A DNA stretch of 64,000 bases from NCBI RefSeq assembly GCF_023343835.1, contig NC_064438.1, forward strand, positions 19,302,077-19,366,076, read 5' to 3'. A program made the position numbers and the translations under genes. The stretch is from Lagopus muta (taxonomy: Eukaryota > Chordata > Aves > Galliformes > Phasianidae). This document shows, piece after piece, positions 49,728 to 63,289 of the stretch. The number at the start of each line of letters is the position of its first letter. The stretch's first letter is position 1. The notes beneath the pieces are model-generated. The model saw nothing but the letters and a program-made list of their open reading frames with translations, was not told where the DNA came from and did no database searches.

Positions 49728-52700
49728 ATGTCGATAACATCACAAATGGATCTACCTGAAGAGATTCAGCATCCATATGCAAAATTTTCTGAATGGAAAT
49801 TCAAGCTGTTTAAAGTGAGACCATTTCAAAAAGCACCTTCTGATAAAAGCCAATGCATAAACAAGGATCAAGAACAAGAGGTAGCTTCTACAGACAAAAA
49901 CATCGTACTGCATAAAGATGAAGAAGTTCCAAGAGGAGAAAAGTTAATTCTGACACAGATGGACTTCATGGGCAACACGCAAGCACTTGAGAAAGATGTC
50001 AATGACATGAAAATACAAGACAACACAATTCACCAGAACAACCTGAAGCAACTTTGCCGCATCTGTGGAGCTTCATTTAAAACTGATTGCTACAAGAGAA
50101 CTCATCCAGTACATGGACCAGTAGATGATGAAACTCTGTGGCTTCTGAGAAAGAAAGAGAAAAAAGCAACCTCTTGGCCAGATCTTATTGCAAAAGTTTT
50201 CAAGATTGATGTGAGAGGGGATGTTGACACTATCCATCCCACTCGATTTTGTCACAACTGCTGGAGTATTATCCACAGGAAATTCAGTAATACTCCATGT
50301 GAAGTTTATTTTCCTAGGAACAGCACGATGCAGTGGAAGCCCCACTCTACAAACTGTGAAGTGTGCCACGCTCCCAGCCGGGGAGTCAAGAGAAAAAGCC
50401 AACCATCCAATGTAATACATGGCAAACGTGTGAAAATCATTGCAGAACGTGCTCGAGTTAACAAAGGCATAAAGAATCAAGTGCTGATAAATAACAAAAA
50501 GGTAATGAAAGAGATTACCAACTGCAAGAACAGACATCTCAGCACCAAGCTTCTTGCAGTTGATTATCCAGCAGATTTCATTAAATCCATCTCTTGCCAG
50601 ATCTGTGAGCATATTTTGGCAGACCCAGTGGAAACAACATGTAGACACTTGTTTTGCAGAGCTTGCATTCTCAGTTGCATCAAAGTTATGGGCAGCTATT
50701 GCCCCTCCTGCTGGTATCCTTGTTTCCCTACTGATCTGGTAACCCCAGTGAAATCCTTCCTGAACATCCTTGATAGCCTGAGCATAAGATGCCCTGTACC
50801 AGAATGTGATGAAGAGATCTTGCATGGAAAATATGGCCAACACTTCTCTAACCACAAGGAGATGAAAGATAAAGAGCTCTATAACCCCATAAATAAAGGT
50901 GGTCGACCAAGGCAGCATCTTCTGTCTTTGACCAGAAGAGCTCAGAAACATCGTCTGAGAGAACTGAAACGTCAAGTCAAGGCTTTTGCTGAGAAAGAAG
51001 AAGGTGGTGATATAAAGGCTGTATGCATGACTTTGTTCCTGCTAGCTTTAAGAGCAAAAAATGAGCACAAGCAAGCAGATGAATTGGAGGCTATAATGCA
51101 AGGCAAAGGATCTGGACTTCATCCTGCTGTTTGCCTGGCAATCCGAATCAACACATTTCTCAGCTGTAGCCAATATCACAAAATGTACCGAACTGTAAAA
51201 GCTGTCACTGGGAGGCAGATTTTCCAGCCACTGCATGCTCTTCGCACTGCCGAGAAAGCCCTCTTACCAGGTTATCATCCTTTTGAATGGAAACCTCCAT
51301 TGAAAAATGTATCCACTAACACAGAAGTGGGAATTATAGATGGACTATCAGGACTACCCCTCTCGATTGATGACTACCCAATAGACACAATTGCAAAGAG
51401 ATTTCGATATGATACAGCCTTGGTTTCTGCTTTAAAGGACATGGAGGAAGAAATCTTGGAGGGCATGAAGGCAAAAAATCTGGATGACTATCTGAATGGT
51501 CCCTTCACTGTGGTAGTAAAAGAGTGCTGTGACGGAATGGGAGATGTCAGCGAGAAGCATGGAAGTGGTCCTGCGGTCCCAGAGAAGGCTGTACGCTTTT
51601 CATTTACAGTCATGAACATTGCTATAGACCATGGGAATGAAAGGATAAGGATCTTTGAAGAAGTAAAGCCCAATTCAGAGCTGTGTTGCAAACCCTTGTG
51701 CCTTATGCTGGCTGATGAATCAGACCATGAAACTCTGACAGCAATCCTGAGCCCTCTCATAGCAGAAAGAGAAGCTATGAAGAACAGTGAACTGCTTCTT
51801 GAAATGGGAGGCATCCTGAGAACATTCAAATTCATCTTTCGAGGTACAGGCTATGATGAGAAACTTGTAAGGGAAGTGGAAGGGCTGGAGGCCTCAGGTT
51901 CCACTTATATCTGTACCCTCTGTGATGCAACCCGCCTAGAGGCCTCTCAGAATTTGGTCTTCCACTCCATCACCAGGAGCCACGCTGAAAATCTGGAGCG
52001 ATATGAAATATGGAGGTCCAACCCATATCACGAATCTGTTGATGAGCTCCGTGACAGAGTGAAGGGTGTTTCAGCCAAACCTTTTATAGAGACTGTTCCC
52101 TCCATTGATGCATTGCACTGTGACATTGGCAACGCAACAGAATTTTACAGAATTTTCCAGATGGAGATTGGTGAAGTCTATAAGAATCCTGATGCATCTA
52201 AAGAGGAAAGGAAGAGGTGGCAGTTGACTCTTGACAAACATCTCAGGAAGAAGATGAAATTAAAACCTATGATGAGGATGAGTGGGAACTTTGCTAGGAA
52301 GCTCATGTCCAGAGAAACAGTAGAGGCAGTGTGTGAATTAATAAAGTGTGAGGAAAGGCATGAAGCCCTAAAAGAACTAATGGACCTTTATCTGAAAATG
52401 AAACCAGTATGGCGATCTTCGTGCCCTGCCAAAGAGTGTCCAGAATTGCTGTGCCAGTACAGCTACAATTCACAGCGTTTTGCTGAGCTCCTGTCTACAA
52501 AGTTCAAATACAGATATGAGGGCAAGATTACCAATTATTTTCACAAAACCCTTGCTCATGTACCTGAAATCATTGAAAGAGATGGGTCCATTGGTGCTTG
52601 GGCAAGTGAAGGAAATGAGTCTGGAAACAAACTATTCAGGAGATTCCGAAAAATGAATGCCAGGCAGTCCAAATTCTATGAAATGGAGGATGTCTTAAAG

Positions 52701-52856
52701 CATCACTGGCTATATACTTCTAAGTACCTCCAGAAGTTCATGAATGCTCATAAAACGTTAAGAAGTCAGGGCTTCGTGATTGATCCAGACGATGGGTCAG
52801 GTGATTCTTTGCCACCGGAGATCTCTTTGGAAAGCAGTGATTCAGTGGAACTCTAA
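49728..52856 (+). CDS. RAG1: RAG1, V(D)J recombinase catalytic subunit
   Basis: Endonuclease subunit that with RAG2 nicks and hairpins DNA at recombination signal sequences in lymphoid nuclei. One exon encodes 1042 aa (human 1043). The order is an N-terminal region with Cys-rich motifs ([26 protein letters not shown]); a RING-type zinc domain from C290 ([21 protein letters not shown]); the nonamer-binding domain from G391 ([11 protein letters not shown]); and the RNase H-like core. The catalytic triad is intact: D602 (CDGMGD), D710 (GTGYDEKL) and E964 (ASEGNESG), equivalent to human D600, D708 and E962. The zinc-binding CTLCDATR and the [14 protein letters not shown] stretch are present. The start was chosen as the first ATG after the acceptor; [19 protein letters not shown] follows, matching EIQHPHIKFSEWKF of mammals. 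The coding region has no intron. Identity is certain. Confidence 0.99.
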   Translation: MSITSQMDLPEEIQHPYAKFSEWKFKLFKVRPFQKAPSDKSQCINKDQEQEVASTDKNIVLHKDEEVPRGEKLILTQMDFMGNTQALEKDVNDMKIQDNTIHQNNLKQLCRICGASFKTDCYKRTHPVHGPVDDETLWLLRKKEKKATSWPDLIAKVFKIDVRGDVDTIHPTRFCHNCWSIIHRKFSNTPCEVYFPRNSTMQWKPHSTNCEVCHAPSRGVKRKSQPSNVIHGKRVKIIAERARVNKGIKNQVLINNKKVMKEITNCKNRHLSTKLLAVDYPADFIKSISCQICEHILADPVETTCRHLFCRACILSCIKVMGSYCPSCWYPCFPTDLVTPVKSFLNILDSLSIRCPVPECDEEILHGKYGQHFSNHKEMKDKELYNPINKGGRPRQHLLSLTRRAQKHRLRELKRQVKAFAEKEEGGDIKAVCMTLFLLALRAKNEHKQADELEAIMQGKGSGLHPAVCLAIRINTFLSCSQYHKMYRTVKAVTGRQIFQPLHALRTAEKALLPGYHPFEWKPPLKNVSTNTEVGIIDGLSGLPLSIDDYPIDTIAKRFRYDTALVSALKDMEEEILEGMKAKNLDDYLNGPFTVVVKECCDGMGDVSEKHGSGPAVPEKAVRFSFTVMNIAIDHGNERIRIFEEVKPNSELCCKPLCLMLADESDHETLTAILSPLIAEREAMKNSELLLEMGGILRTFKFIFRGTGYDEKLVREVEGLEASGSTYICTLCDATRLEASQNLVFHSITRSHAENLERYEIWRSNPYHESVDELRDRVKGVSAKPFIETVPSIDALHCDIGNATEFYRIFQMEIGEVYKNPDASKEERKRWQLTLDKHLRKKMKLKPMMRMSGNFARKLMSRETVEAVCELIKCEERHEALKELMDLYLKMKPVWRSSCPAKECPELLCQYSYNSQRFAELLSTKFKYRYEGKITNYFHKTLAHVPEIIERDGSIGAWASEGNESGNKLFRRFRKMNARQSKFYEMEDVLKHHWLYTSKYLQKFMNAHKTLRSQGFVIDPDDGSGDSLPPEISLESSDSVEL

Positions 52857-55800
52857 ATGTAAAATACATTTGGTGTTGGGTTTGTGATACTCCCTCTGAG
52901 TGGAGACAGCTTCCTTTTCAGGCCTCTAGAGGTACAGGGAAGATTGAAGCTTTCATTTTTATACTCCCTTTTAAAGGTGCTGAATGGAATTTAATGAAAT
53001 GCCATGTCTGTTGGAAGCTTTGAACAGAAGCAATGCAGTGGTACATTTACCAGTTGTTATGTGAGAGGGAAGTGGAAACAAATTGCAAAGAAGGACCATG
53101 AATTTATTTTGGTCTCAGAGTGTTGTTTATAAGTGAGAAAGACAAAGTAAACAAGGTTTTATATAGAACAGTATTTTGGAATGAATATAATACTGGAAAG
53201 TTATGACACTTGCTGAAAAATTGAGAATGGCTATTTGTTCTGTTTGCATTTTATGAGCTATTTTGCTATTTACTTTTCAAGAGGGTTTGATTATTTTATT
53301 GATGGCTTTTCGGCTTTTATAAGTCAAGATTCGCCAGTGATATAGTTAGGTAATTGTTTTGGGATGAACAAAGTTTGGGTATTTTTACACAATATACTGA
53401 CTAAAGATACAAACTTTGATCTCAAACATTTAAAACATTTAATGTTTAGGTTGTAGCTCTGCTTAGGAGCAGGTGGTGGTATCAGTAATATCATGCTGAT
53501 TTACTATATGAAGATAAAAGAAGGGTAGCTATAATTTTTTAAAGATATTTTTATTGTAGCACATTTACTCTAAAATGCAAACCTGTGCTTGTGCACCTAA
53601 ATCGGCATTACAGTGTCCTGTGCTCTCACCATACAAAGCACATTTAAGCTCTGCTGTGCAGCTTGTTGCTTCATACAAATTTTAGATTTTGATGGTGACT
53701 TCATTATGTGGCATACTTGTACCAATTTAATCTTACTGGGTAAATTCCTGGCCTTACTGAAGTCACCACTAAATTGTCGTTGAATGCAAGCTCACAATTT
53801 CACCAGGTGACAAAAAGTCATAGCAGACCCATTTTTCAGGAGATGGATGTTAACTTTATCAGGTACATGTCAGTGTTCTGGTCTTCTCTATTAAATAGTT
53901 CCGTTACCATTTCTGATATGCTCTAACTCTATCTAATACTGAGCTTTTTCTCATCTAGGAAATGTCACTTATTTCATTTTCTAGATACGTAAAATGGGAA
54001 GAATGATGTTTATTAACCTGAAGGATAGTTTGCATAAAGGCATAGTGAAAAGAACTATTAGCTGCCTTGAAATTACTGTATAGTGTATTTTACATTATTA
54101 CAACAATATTTAGTTAGCATTCCTCGTATTTTAAACCTTCGGGAGCACCATTATGTTGGTAGTATTTGCCTTTCTGAAGTGTTATTGCTATATGACTGAA
54201 AGCTGCTTAGATCAGATGAGATTGCACCAGTAGCTCTTGTGGATAACGTTGGTTAAAATGGATAAAAGGATTTAAAAGTTAATGTGTGTAAACCATGAGA
54301 TTTGGAAACTAAATTATTTCTGGACATATCACCAGTGCAGATGAACAAGTCTAGACCTTCATTCTGCAGTGTTCAAACACAAGCTTAAATTCAAGTGTGT
54401 GACTCAACCACTGAATGCATGCATGCATACATAATGTAAGCATTTAGTGGTAGCTTACATCTAAAAAAAAAATTAAATGTTAAAATTATGTGGATTTTAT
54501 TCAGTGACATAGGCAAGAAATATACTCAGAAATATCTGAGATATCCCTAAGTCACCCAGCCTTTCACATTAGTACCTGTAGCTAGGGCACAACTGTGTCT
54601 GAAGAAATACTTCAGAAACAAGATTAAATGCACAAAGAATCAAAAGCACGGATCTAAAAAACCCACACTTTGTGTTTTTATTTTTATGTGGCAGGAGTTG
54701 GTTTGTGAGTGTAAGGGAACAACAAACTTGAAGGACTACTGGTCTGAGGTTTCTGTTAGTAATGTCTTGCTCTTGTTACTTACTAAATCTTTGAGGGTCT
54801 GGTATTTACTATTTATGAATTATGAAGAAATAGTGCTAAGTGTTGGTAGCAAGTATAAAAATTAATCATATTCTGATAATGCCTTTCTTTTGATTATTTT
54901 AAATCCCATTTTAAGGTAGTTTGTAACTTAGGATTTAGTTTTAATAGTGTTTTTTTAAATATAGTTTAACACTGTGTCAAAATTTGAGGCTAGAAATAAT
55001 GTCTTTTGCTTACAGCACTTCATTTTCTAAGCAGTCACAAGAACAGCAGTCTTTTGTATGGTTTACCATGTACATCTGCACTTACTGAGTGTTCATTTCT
55101 ACACTAAATTATTTCTTTCAGTTCTTTGAATAAAACAAGTACTTCCCATAGAGCATAAATGCCAGGTTTACATAAGTATCATTTTTTACTAATAAATGCA
55201 GACAAGTACAACTGTTTCCCATGGAGTATAAGTACCAGCAGTATGGCAAAGAATATACTTTAGCAGTAAATGCAGGCACGCTTTGTATTTTTGGTACACT
55301 ATATTTCATTATGCAAATAGTTGCACACTTTTTTGTTCAGTTGTATACCTATTTAGGGCAATTGTATTACCTTAGTTTTCATTCTTCCTCTGCTTGGATA
55401 GCCTAAGGCATAGTTTAATAGTCCTGACTGAGCTCATGGTGATTTTCACCTCATTTAAGTGGTATATGTTGCTTTTGCACAAGAGTGAATTTCTCACAGA
55501 AATAATCTCAACCTGTTTCTCACACTGCATACGCACCACTGGAGACCAGCCAGACTTTGGTCATTTTGCACACATAATCTCAGTGATTTCACTGACATTT
55601 TCAAATTCCAAATTAACACGCTGCTTACATAAGAGCAAGCGATTTGTCCCGCTCCATTCAAAAGAATTGGGTACATTTCATCCATATATGTCTGATTTCT
55701 CACTATGAACTCATGAACTCATCAGGCTGAACAGTGCATGGGCTGGGACACAGGCAGGCAGGAGGATAAGGAAGTATTCCTTTGTGAAATACTATGGAGC

Positions 55801-56625
55801 CATCAAAACACATTTCACATCCCACCAGCTATGGGCAGAACAATTGACACAGGTGATTGTTAATATTTTCTTTATCCTTTTCTTTAGGCTTGGATCTACT
55901 TTAATCTTTTTTTCCCTGTTGTTGACATTCTGTGTAAATCAAAAGACTCTTCGAGAGTTTTGAACTCATTAAAACAAACAGAACTGAAAGGGTAGGTACC
56001 TGCAAGTGGGGCTTTGTAAACAGGAATAAAATAACAATGCTGCATGCATCCCAGAGAAAACACATTTTGACTGCAGACAGGCGCATCATTTGTTTACTCA
56101 GCCCATTGTTAAGCTTTTTGGTTTTGAAGAGGCTTTAGAAAAGTGGAGACGCTTTTATTCATGGTACTCTCTCAAACCTTCAGATTTTCTACGCTAATAC
56201 TTTGTAAAAATCTGTCAGTAATTACTTCAAGGTGAATGCTTTTCCTTTTTTGAAAGTTTATTGACTGTATTCTGTATACAATGACATTATGTATCTTGTT
56301 TTGTTAGTTTTATTCAAGGGCTTCAGACTACGAATTGCCTTGTTATGAAATGATGTGAATATAAGAGGAGTCTTGACTGTGGTCTCACATGTTTTGTCCT
56401 CACAGGAATAATGCTATTGACTCTAAGCAAAGCAGCGCTGACTTTTACTCAGTTCAGACACAAACTTCAGATATTTACAGTATCCCAGTTTCTCACTGCA
56501 CTGAGTTCTGCGTGCTGTCTCACAGCACAGCTTCATCATTTTACTTTTTCTTATTGTATCACAGTTTCTTTATTTCTTTGTTTGTAACACTTGTTTAAAA
56601 TAAAGGTCTTACAAGTATTTAAGTT
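52857..56625 (+). other. RAG1: Probable RAG1 3' UTR
   Basis: AT-rich sequence after the TAA stop, without CR1 or coding blocks. AATAAA occurs at 55129-55134 and at 56599-56604. RAG1 mRNA in mammals has a 3' UTR of several kilobases, so use of the distal signal is plausible. Confidence 0.5.
56599..56604 (+). terminator. Candidate distal RAG1 polyadenylation signal
   Basis: Canonical AATAAA about 3.7 kb after the stop, followed within 30 bases by T- and G-containing sequence (TTTAAGTTTCTG). The proximal alternative is at 55129. Confidence 0.45.
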
Positions 56626-59600
56626 TCTGAATTTGTATTTCTTTATACTATTTTGCCTGTGCTCATAAGGTTGTGATAACAGTCTCACTTTTCATCTATA
56701 CTGTGCATTTTTTTTTATTTGGACTGTTCTAATACTCAGAGACTTCAGCTGGGATTCCAGCCCTGTGCTGAGGTCACCAGGTAAACAAAAATGAAGATTG
56801 CTCCATGCATCTCCACAGCCCTTTCTGCACCTTTCCCCAAAGGCAGCTGTTTGACAGGAAAGTAAAACCAGTTTCATTTAGTCTGTAGATAACTTTGGCT
56901 TCATTTACAAACACTACCCCAGTATTGGTTACAAATCAGCCGTGTCTATTATGTCCTCGTTACTGCACTAAACCTCTTTACTGATTTCTGTGCATCCTTT
57001 GCATCAAATCTTGTCTTATTTTGCAGCTGCAAAGGCTAGATTGGATCTATCTTTAAGTTCATGATTTTTAGTTTTCCTTCAGATAGGAAAGTCTTTCTTT
57101 CCTTCCACTGATATGTCAGGGTCAAGTAACTTACTTAAACCAACTGGTATGGATGGAATTAACGCTGAGCAAATTGAGCATTTACATTATTAGCTACCTG
57201 ATTTCCTGCTGCAAACAGGTAATTAGATACCTAATTTATAGACTTTATATAACCAACTTAATTCTCTCAGCTGACCACGAATAAAAATTTCTGGATGGAA
57301 AAAATGGAAGTCATTAAAACAACAACAATAACAAACAGAACAAAACATAAAACCAATCCCCCCAGACAGCTTCCTGGTAAACTGGGATGATTTCATTCCT
57401 TTATTCCTAAAGTAATAATCATAGAATCACTAAATGGCTTAGTTTGGAGGAGACTTTAAAGATCATCTAGCTCTAACCCCCCTGCCACAGGCAGGATTGC
57501 CAGCCATTAGATTAGGCTGCTCAGGGCACCATCCAACCTGGTCTTGAATGCATCCAGGGATGAGTCACCCACAATCTCTCTGGAAAACCTGTTCCAGTGT
57601 CTCATCACCCTCTGAGTAAAAAAATTCTTCCTAACATCTAACCTAAATATACCCTGTTGTAGTTTAAAACCATTCCCCCTTGTCCTGTCATTATCAGACC
57701 ATGTAAATATTTAGTTCCCATCCTGCTTGTAAGCTCCCTTCAAGTACAGGAAGGCAGCATGAGATCTCCCCATAGCCTTCTCTTCTCCAGGCTAAACAAG
57801 CCCAGCTCCCTCGCCTTTCTTCACAGGAGAGGTGCTCCAGCCTTCATCTTCTTTTTGGCCCTCCTCTGGACCCACTCCAACAGAGCTGCATCCCTCCTGC
57901 ACTGGGGGCCCCAGGCCTGGATGCAGTGCTCCAGATGTGGACTTACAAGGGCAGGCCAGAGGGGGACAATCACCTCCCTCTCCCTACTGGCCATAATAAT
58001 TGACTGAAATTTATTTTCCATATATTCTCACTAGAATCAGAATCAGATGAAGAATAATGAGGTCTACTACCACTGTTCTTCAGACTGCTGTTTCAGGTGA
58101 CTGAATATAGTATAATTTTCAGAGAAATGATCAGCTCCAACTCCTTAGTATGGGAGATTTTCTACCTTCTTCATCAAGCTTAATATTGCCCACAGTCCCA
58201 AAAGACACTTTAGAAAGGATTTAATTAGCAGTTTTTCTAGCAACACCAGCAGAGGTGTCAAAAGGTGAAACTGCTGTATTTTCAGTGCCCAGCTTTTCCT
58301 CTGAAGATGGGCATTTTGAACAAGAGAAATCACAATGCATACGTCGTAGTGGCCAATGCATGTTTTGAGAAATCAGAAGGTTTTTACAATGTTTATCCTG
58401 CATTCATGTTAACAAGGGACAATTTCCAAAGCCCAAATACAGCCACAATACAGGAGTTTTCTCAAGCTATTCTGAGAAGTTAGTTTTGCTTGAAATGGGA
58501 GAGGGTAGGAATCACATATGGAGGGAGCTAGAGTTGCCAATCCTTACAATTAAGCAAGTCCTTCTGTTTGCACTGCAGTAAATCTGGTAGTAAATAACTT
58601 TACAGATTCCTTTTCAATCTGAACACAGTCTTCTCCTTTTGCTTTGGATTCCCAGTAGCATTATTTCCACTCTTTTCAATGGTCTTTTAGTGCAATGAGT
58701 CACTTTGAACTATGACACATGTTTTAGTGCTACCACTAAAGTTTGTGCTTTGCCTTTCCTGTAGATTAATTAGGTACTTCAGCATTTAAGTACCTTCCAC
58801 AAGCAGTAAAACCATATACTGTTATCTTAAAAGCTGATGATAACAACAGCAACAATAAAATGTGACTGGGAACCCTGATGCTGCTTGTTGTGGTTACAAA
58901 ACACACAGGTCAGTTGGACGTTGACACAATAGGGATTTACTTCTGCACTCAAATCTGCTTAATTTTATCCTCTAATTCTACCTGGCATGAGAAAGAAACG
59001 TATTGATTATCTGGTTTTGAAGACAATCAATGCTCTAACAAGTACATGCCTCAAAAGCTTCATCAGAATTATCAAATAATTAAATATTTTCTGCAACCTT
59101 GAATGCTATGTGAAGTATCTTCCTTTACAGGTCAGTGGTCGTGCACTTCTTTATGACCGAGTCCTTAGAAATTTCATATTTTACTTTACCTATGATTTAC
59201 TCTTCCAGCAGTAACTCTGAAATGTGATTTAATGCTTGTTCTACTACCCTTCACTGAAGGCTGGGACATAGTTTGACTATTTCTCCCTCCTTATGAAGTG
59301 ACACATACATTTAAAAAAATCATAGACCAAACAGATTTGTTGCCCAGTGTGGCTCCTCAAGAATTTAAGATATTGACAGCAACGGGGTAACAGGCAAAAA
59401 GCAAACCAGCTATTGCCAGGGACTGAAGTAACTGTGAGAAGTCCTGTACAGTGGTGAAGGGATGAGGGGTGAATTTCTGTTGTGTGCATATATTGTCCTC
59501 CTGTGTATGTCGTGATGATGTTCTTTAATTTTAATGTGGAGATTTTTTGTTGTTGATGTAAATGAAACTTGTAACGTGCTGAATGTATATTTTAATGACA

Positions 59601-60657
59601 ATTTGGCTGAGTAATACCTATGACTAAACTACAAAAGAGGATATTGTCTATTGAATTTCAGCAGTTTAAAGGGCTCTAACTCTTATTTATTCCTTTGAAA
59701 AATATACAGCCTTATTTATTCTGAGTATATTTTGAGGAAAGAGGAAACTACCATTTAAATCTATGGATTTACACTAACGTAAAAATGGATGAAACAAGTC
59801 CCAGGATGATCTACTTCCCATTTACAAATTCTACCCACACTATAACCTCCATCAGAATATAAGTGGTTGGAAATGGAAATTTTGTCTTGTTACCCTTTAC
59901 TATCCTCTACTGTTGACTCGTGAGGGTGTCAAGGGGAGTACTGTGCATACACATTTGTGCTGATGGGAACACATGGCTGCTTTTGAAAGGGGTGGCTGCT
60001 CAGGGTCTGCACATACTGATCAGATGGCTGACAGCTGCTCCTGCTGCTTTTCCTTTTTATTCAGGGCTCCAGCACAAGAACTGGACTGTGAATACTGAGC
60101 TATTAGTGTTGCCTCACGAATGTTGAATGGATGGTATTGATTTTTTGAAAAGATGTTTGGAACAGTAATAAAAATAAAAAAAATCAAGTAAAAAATGATG
60201 AGGCTTTACAGATAGCCAATAAAAGACTCCACAACAAGTTAGTAAACTCTTGGGCTATTCAACCTTGACAATGTCCTTTTCAATCTGAATCCAATCTTGC
60301 CTCCATGCTTTGAGCAGCTAGCTGCACTTGTTTTCACCCTCATGATGCAACACTGGCTCAATGAGCCGCCCTGAGCAACAGCTTGCACTTTCATACTGTC
60401 ACAATCTACCCAGTCACCCTGCAGGAGTAGAGAAAGAAACGTGAGAGGGAAGACCTGGAGTAAATGATAAAAGTCCTGTTCATCAGAAGGAACTTCTAAA
60501 GTCAATGGGAGCTCACGGCATGTGGCAGCTGTGAAGCCAGACCCCTTACAGACTCCAGATGCACTTCCCAAGCACACACACGTACTGTCCTTTCCTAGAC
60601 TTTCTGATTTGCAGTGTTTGATTTACTCCATGAACAGGTGAAAATAACCCACTCATT
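56626..60657. other. RAG1/RAG2 convergent spacer
   Basis: Mostly AT-rich unique sequence with one CR1 fragment (57417-57992). No coding block or RNA gene is recognised. Confidence 0.55.
57417..57992 (-). mobile_element. CR1 LINE 3' fragment, antisense
   Basis: It begins with the reversed tail AATCATAGAATCACTAAATG and ends near CCTCCCTCTCCCTACTGGCC. The minus strand encodes CR1 ORF2 C-terminal words ([30 protein letters not shown]). It is 5' truncated with stops. Confidence 0.88.
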
Positions 60658-60663
60658 TTTATT
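60658..60663 (-). terminator. Candidate RAG2 polyadenylation signal
   Basis: TTTATT on the + strand is AATAAA on the minus strand, about 0.8 kb past the RAG2 stop. A second one is at 60670-60675, making this cluster the best candidate end. Confidence 0.45.
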
Positions 60664-61444
60664 ACAAATTTTATTATCCAACTAATATATATTTTTAAAA
60701 ATACAAACGCAAAGCAGTTGTTGAGCACAGTGGTTTAAAAATGTAATTTAACTTTTACTGTGAGGTGATAATCCTTAATGATAGCCAAACCTGACACATA
60801 ACCATTCAGTACCTTTCAAAATAAAAAATGAATTATCCAGAATTAAATACTTGAAAGATTTTCGTAATGGAAGTCCCTGAAGAAAACTGACCCTCAGCAT
60901 CTGAATATTTCATTATTTCTGACACAAGGGACTTAAAAATCACTTCAATTTAAAAGCAGATTAATTAGTCTAATTTTGGCTCATTACACTAACGTAAAAT
61001 CGGAGCAAGGCAGTTATAAATTAGGCCAAATATTTCTAGAACTACTTGCTAAGATAAAAAAAAAATAAAATGGGCAATATGGTCTTTGTTTACTGACAGA
61101 TGCTAATACCACTGAGTACATGAGATAACATCTTTTCCTAAAGGAGTTCTACATTTACTGGGAATGATTGAAGAGTAAGTTATACTACTGTAAAAAATAT
61201 AGCACTAAGTTACCAATATCTGGCTGTGTGTTTGTACGATGCCCTCTGTGATAAGCTTCCTATATGGATATTACAAAAACATACATAAGAAACAAAAAAT
61301 GCTCATGAGTTTTGAAATATAACTGAAATATTGAGATAATATCAATTTAATAAAATGATCAGTGGGAACCTCAGTAACCCATTTTGTTTCAGCTACTGCT
61401 AGCTGTTTTAGTCTCCCAGTTGAATACAAATCAGTGGCACAAAT
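60664..61444 (-). other. RAG2: Probable RAG2 3' UTR
   Basis: AT-rich, repeat-free minus-strand sequence between the RAG2 stop and the AATAAA cluster. The extent is inferred. Confidence 0.5.
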
Positions 61445-63031
61445 CTATTCAAATAATCTCCGAAGAAAAGACTTTTTCACTGGTGTGGTTAACTTCATGG
61501 TTTTCTTTTTGTGCAGTCGTTTCATGGGTTGCTTTTTCAGACGCACCACCTTTTTGGGAGTTTTCAGCCCTTTATTAAGGTCAACATGCTCATTGCAGAA
61601 GTACTTGACGTTTGCTTCGGAGAGCCGAAGGAGCATGCTCTCTGACAGATCCATACACTGTGCATGAACCCAATGGCCAGACCCACTGGAACACAAAATC
61701 ATTGCAGGCTTGTTGAGTTCTGTTGAATAGAAAGGCACCCAGGTGTTAATGTCAATATTGCAGCTGGCACAGCAGATGATCCAGTACCCTGTTTCTGATT
61801 CATCTTCTTCATCGTCTTCATTGTAAGTATCAATGTCATCAACATCAAAGCTACTGGCTTCAGCACTAAAAGAAAACTCTTCGGAATCTTCAAATGGAGT
61901 GGAGTCTCCTTGGTCTTCGGTAGATGCCTGACTGCATGCTTGTGATGTCAATTCTTCTTCTTCATCCTCTTCTGCTCTGTTGCATCTCAAAATGTAGAAG
62001 TAGTTTGCATCTGAGATTAACTGTTTGTTGGCCCCAGGAATACCCAACAATATGGACCCTTTGCCCATATCACAGCCAAACCACATCCTACAGTGTTTAA
62101 TATCGGGTGTCCAATCTGGGCTTGCCCTTTCAACAATCTCTATTTCATTATTTTCCAAAATTATAGTGTTACAGATCATCCGTTTCTGGTTGTCAGACTG
62201 GTAGCCCCCAACAAGGACGAATTCAGTATCACCAGTCTGAGTCACAATACCACTCGACACAGATATTCCCCCTGGCAAGATAGAGCAGGTCACAGCTGGG
62301 CTGCCCAGAGGGAGATCAACTTTTAGCTTGTAAAGGCTGGGAGGCCGGGTGTTATTTTGAAGTGAATGGCCTCCCAAAATGTAGATTGTATCATTCCTGG
62401 CAACTGAAACATGAAAGGAAAGTCCATCTTGAAGCTCTGGAAGTATGTATGACGTACAGCATCCAAACTCAAAATCAACAAGAAACACAAATGGCAAACA
62501 GTCAACTACACTATTCCATTTTTCAGTAATTCTCTGTGCAAGAGGAATGTATGCTCTACCTCCAAATATAACAATCATGCTTTTTCCCCGGCTATGAACT
62601 ACATTAATTGTATGCCCGTATCTAGCTTCAGGGACATCTCCATCTAGATCTTTCTCAGTGCATTGAAACGTGGTTTTCTTGGTAGTTTTGTTTACCACCT
62701 TCATAATGTAAACCTTATCAGAAAGATCATTGTTAGGTGTTTTCCCACCATGAATAATGTACTGGTGCTTATTGGACTCCCCATCGCTTCTAAGCGTGCA
62801 AATAGCTGGGTAGCGGAGCGGGGGAAGGTAACAGGAATCCCTAGAGAAGGCAGCAGGTTTCATTTTGAGCTCATTCTGCTTTATATCAAGGAAGAAAACA
62901 CCCGTGGGACAGGATCTCTTCGGCCATCCTTTCTGCCCAAAAAAGAAGACATGTCCATCAAAATTCAGCAGGGAAGAACCTGGCTGAAGCAAGGATGAAT
63001 TGCTGACAGCCGATACCATCTGCAGTGACAT
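61445..63031 (-). CDS. RAG2: RAG2, V(D)J recombinase regulatory subunit
   Basis: Partner of RAG1 in the recombinase; it stabilises the DNA complex and directs it to H3K4me3 chromatin. One exon encodes 528 aa (human 527). A six-bladed kelch-like propeller covers about 1-350, with [36 protein letters not shown] and YILGGHSL. It is followed by an acidic hinge ([16 protein letters not shown]), then a PHD finger from [10 protein letters not shown] to FCNEH. The H3K4me3-cage tryptophan is W454 (GHWVHAQCM). T491 in a TPKK motif corresponds to human T490, the CDK2 site for cell-cycle degradation. The start [11 protein letters not shown] matches the family N terminus. An in-frame ATG 33 codons upstream (63130) is rejected because the intervening codons cross splice acceptors. 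The coding region has no intron. Confidence 0.99.
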   Translation of the reverse strand: MSLQMVSAVSNSSLLQPGSSLLNFDGHVFFFGQKGWPKRSCPTGVFFLDIKQNELKMKPAAFSRDSCYLPPLRYPAICTLRSDGESNKHQYIIHGGKTPNNDLSDKVYIMKVVNKTTKKTTFQCTEKDLDGDVPEARYGHTINVVHSRGKSMIVIFGGRAYIPLAQRITEKWNSVVDCLPFVFLVDFEFGCCTSYILPELQDGLSFHVSVARNDTIYILGGHSLQNNTRPPSLYKLKVDLPLGSPAVTCSILPGGISVSSGIVTQTGDTEFVLVGGYQSDNQKRMICNTIILENNEIEIVERASPDWTPDIKHCRMWFGCDMGKGSILLGIPGANKQLISDANYFYILRCNRAEEDEEEELTSQACSQASTEDQGDSTPFEDSEEFSFSAEASSFDVDDIDTYNEDDEEDESETGYWIICCASCNIDINTWVPFYSTELNKPAMILCSSGSGHWVHAQCMDLSESMLLRLSEANVKYFCNEHVDLNKGLKTPKKVVRLKKQPMKRLHKKKTMKLTTPVKKSFLRRLFE

Positions 63032-63062
63032 CGCATCTGCTGGCTGGGTCATCCTGCAGTAT
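63032..63062 (-). other. RAG2: RAG2 5' UTR part of the coding exon, with acceptor
   Basis: On the minus strand a pyrimidine-rich tract leads to GCCTCAG (exon from 63062), and nine bases later to CTGCAG (exon from 63053). Either could join a noncoding first exon upstream. Confidence 0.55.
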
Positions 63063-63289
63063 CTGAGGCAAACAACACAAAAGAAAGATGTTTTGAACAC
63101 TCGGAGAGTATCTGCTTGAACAAGTGGCATTAAAATTGCACGTCAGTTCTCTCATCATTTAAACTGCATGCCAGTTATGCGGAATTTTGAAAAAATAATA
63201 ATAAAAAAAAGGTAATATTTACAAGCATAACGCTTGATTTCGTGGCTGCTGGCCAGCCTTACTGCTTCCACTCGAGCAGAGCAGTAAAG

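Noticed and set aside
50073-50975. 300-codon open frame antisense to RAG1
   Set aside because: It lies wholly inside the RAG1 coding exon. Codon bias of a conserved long gene commonly leaves one antisense frame open. It has no domain or independent signal.
63032-63130. 33-residue N-terminal extension of RAG2 from an upstream ATG
   Set aside because: It spans a pyrimidine tract and two splice acceptors. The downstream [11 protein letters not shown] is the family N terminus and gives the expected 528 aa.
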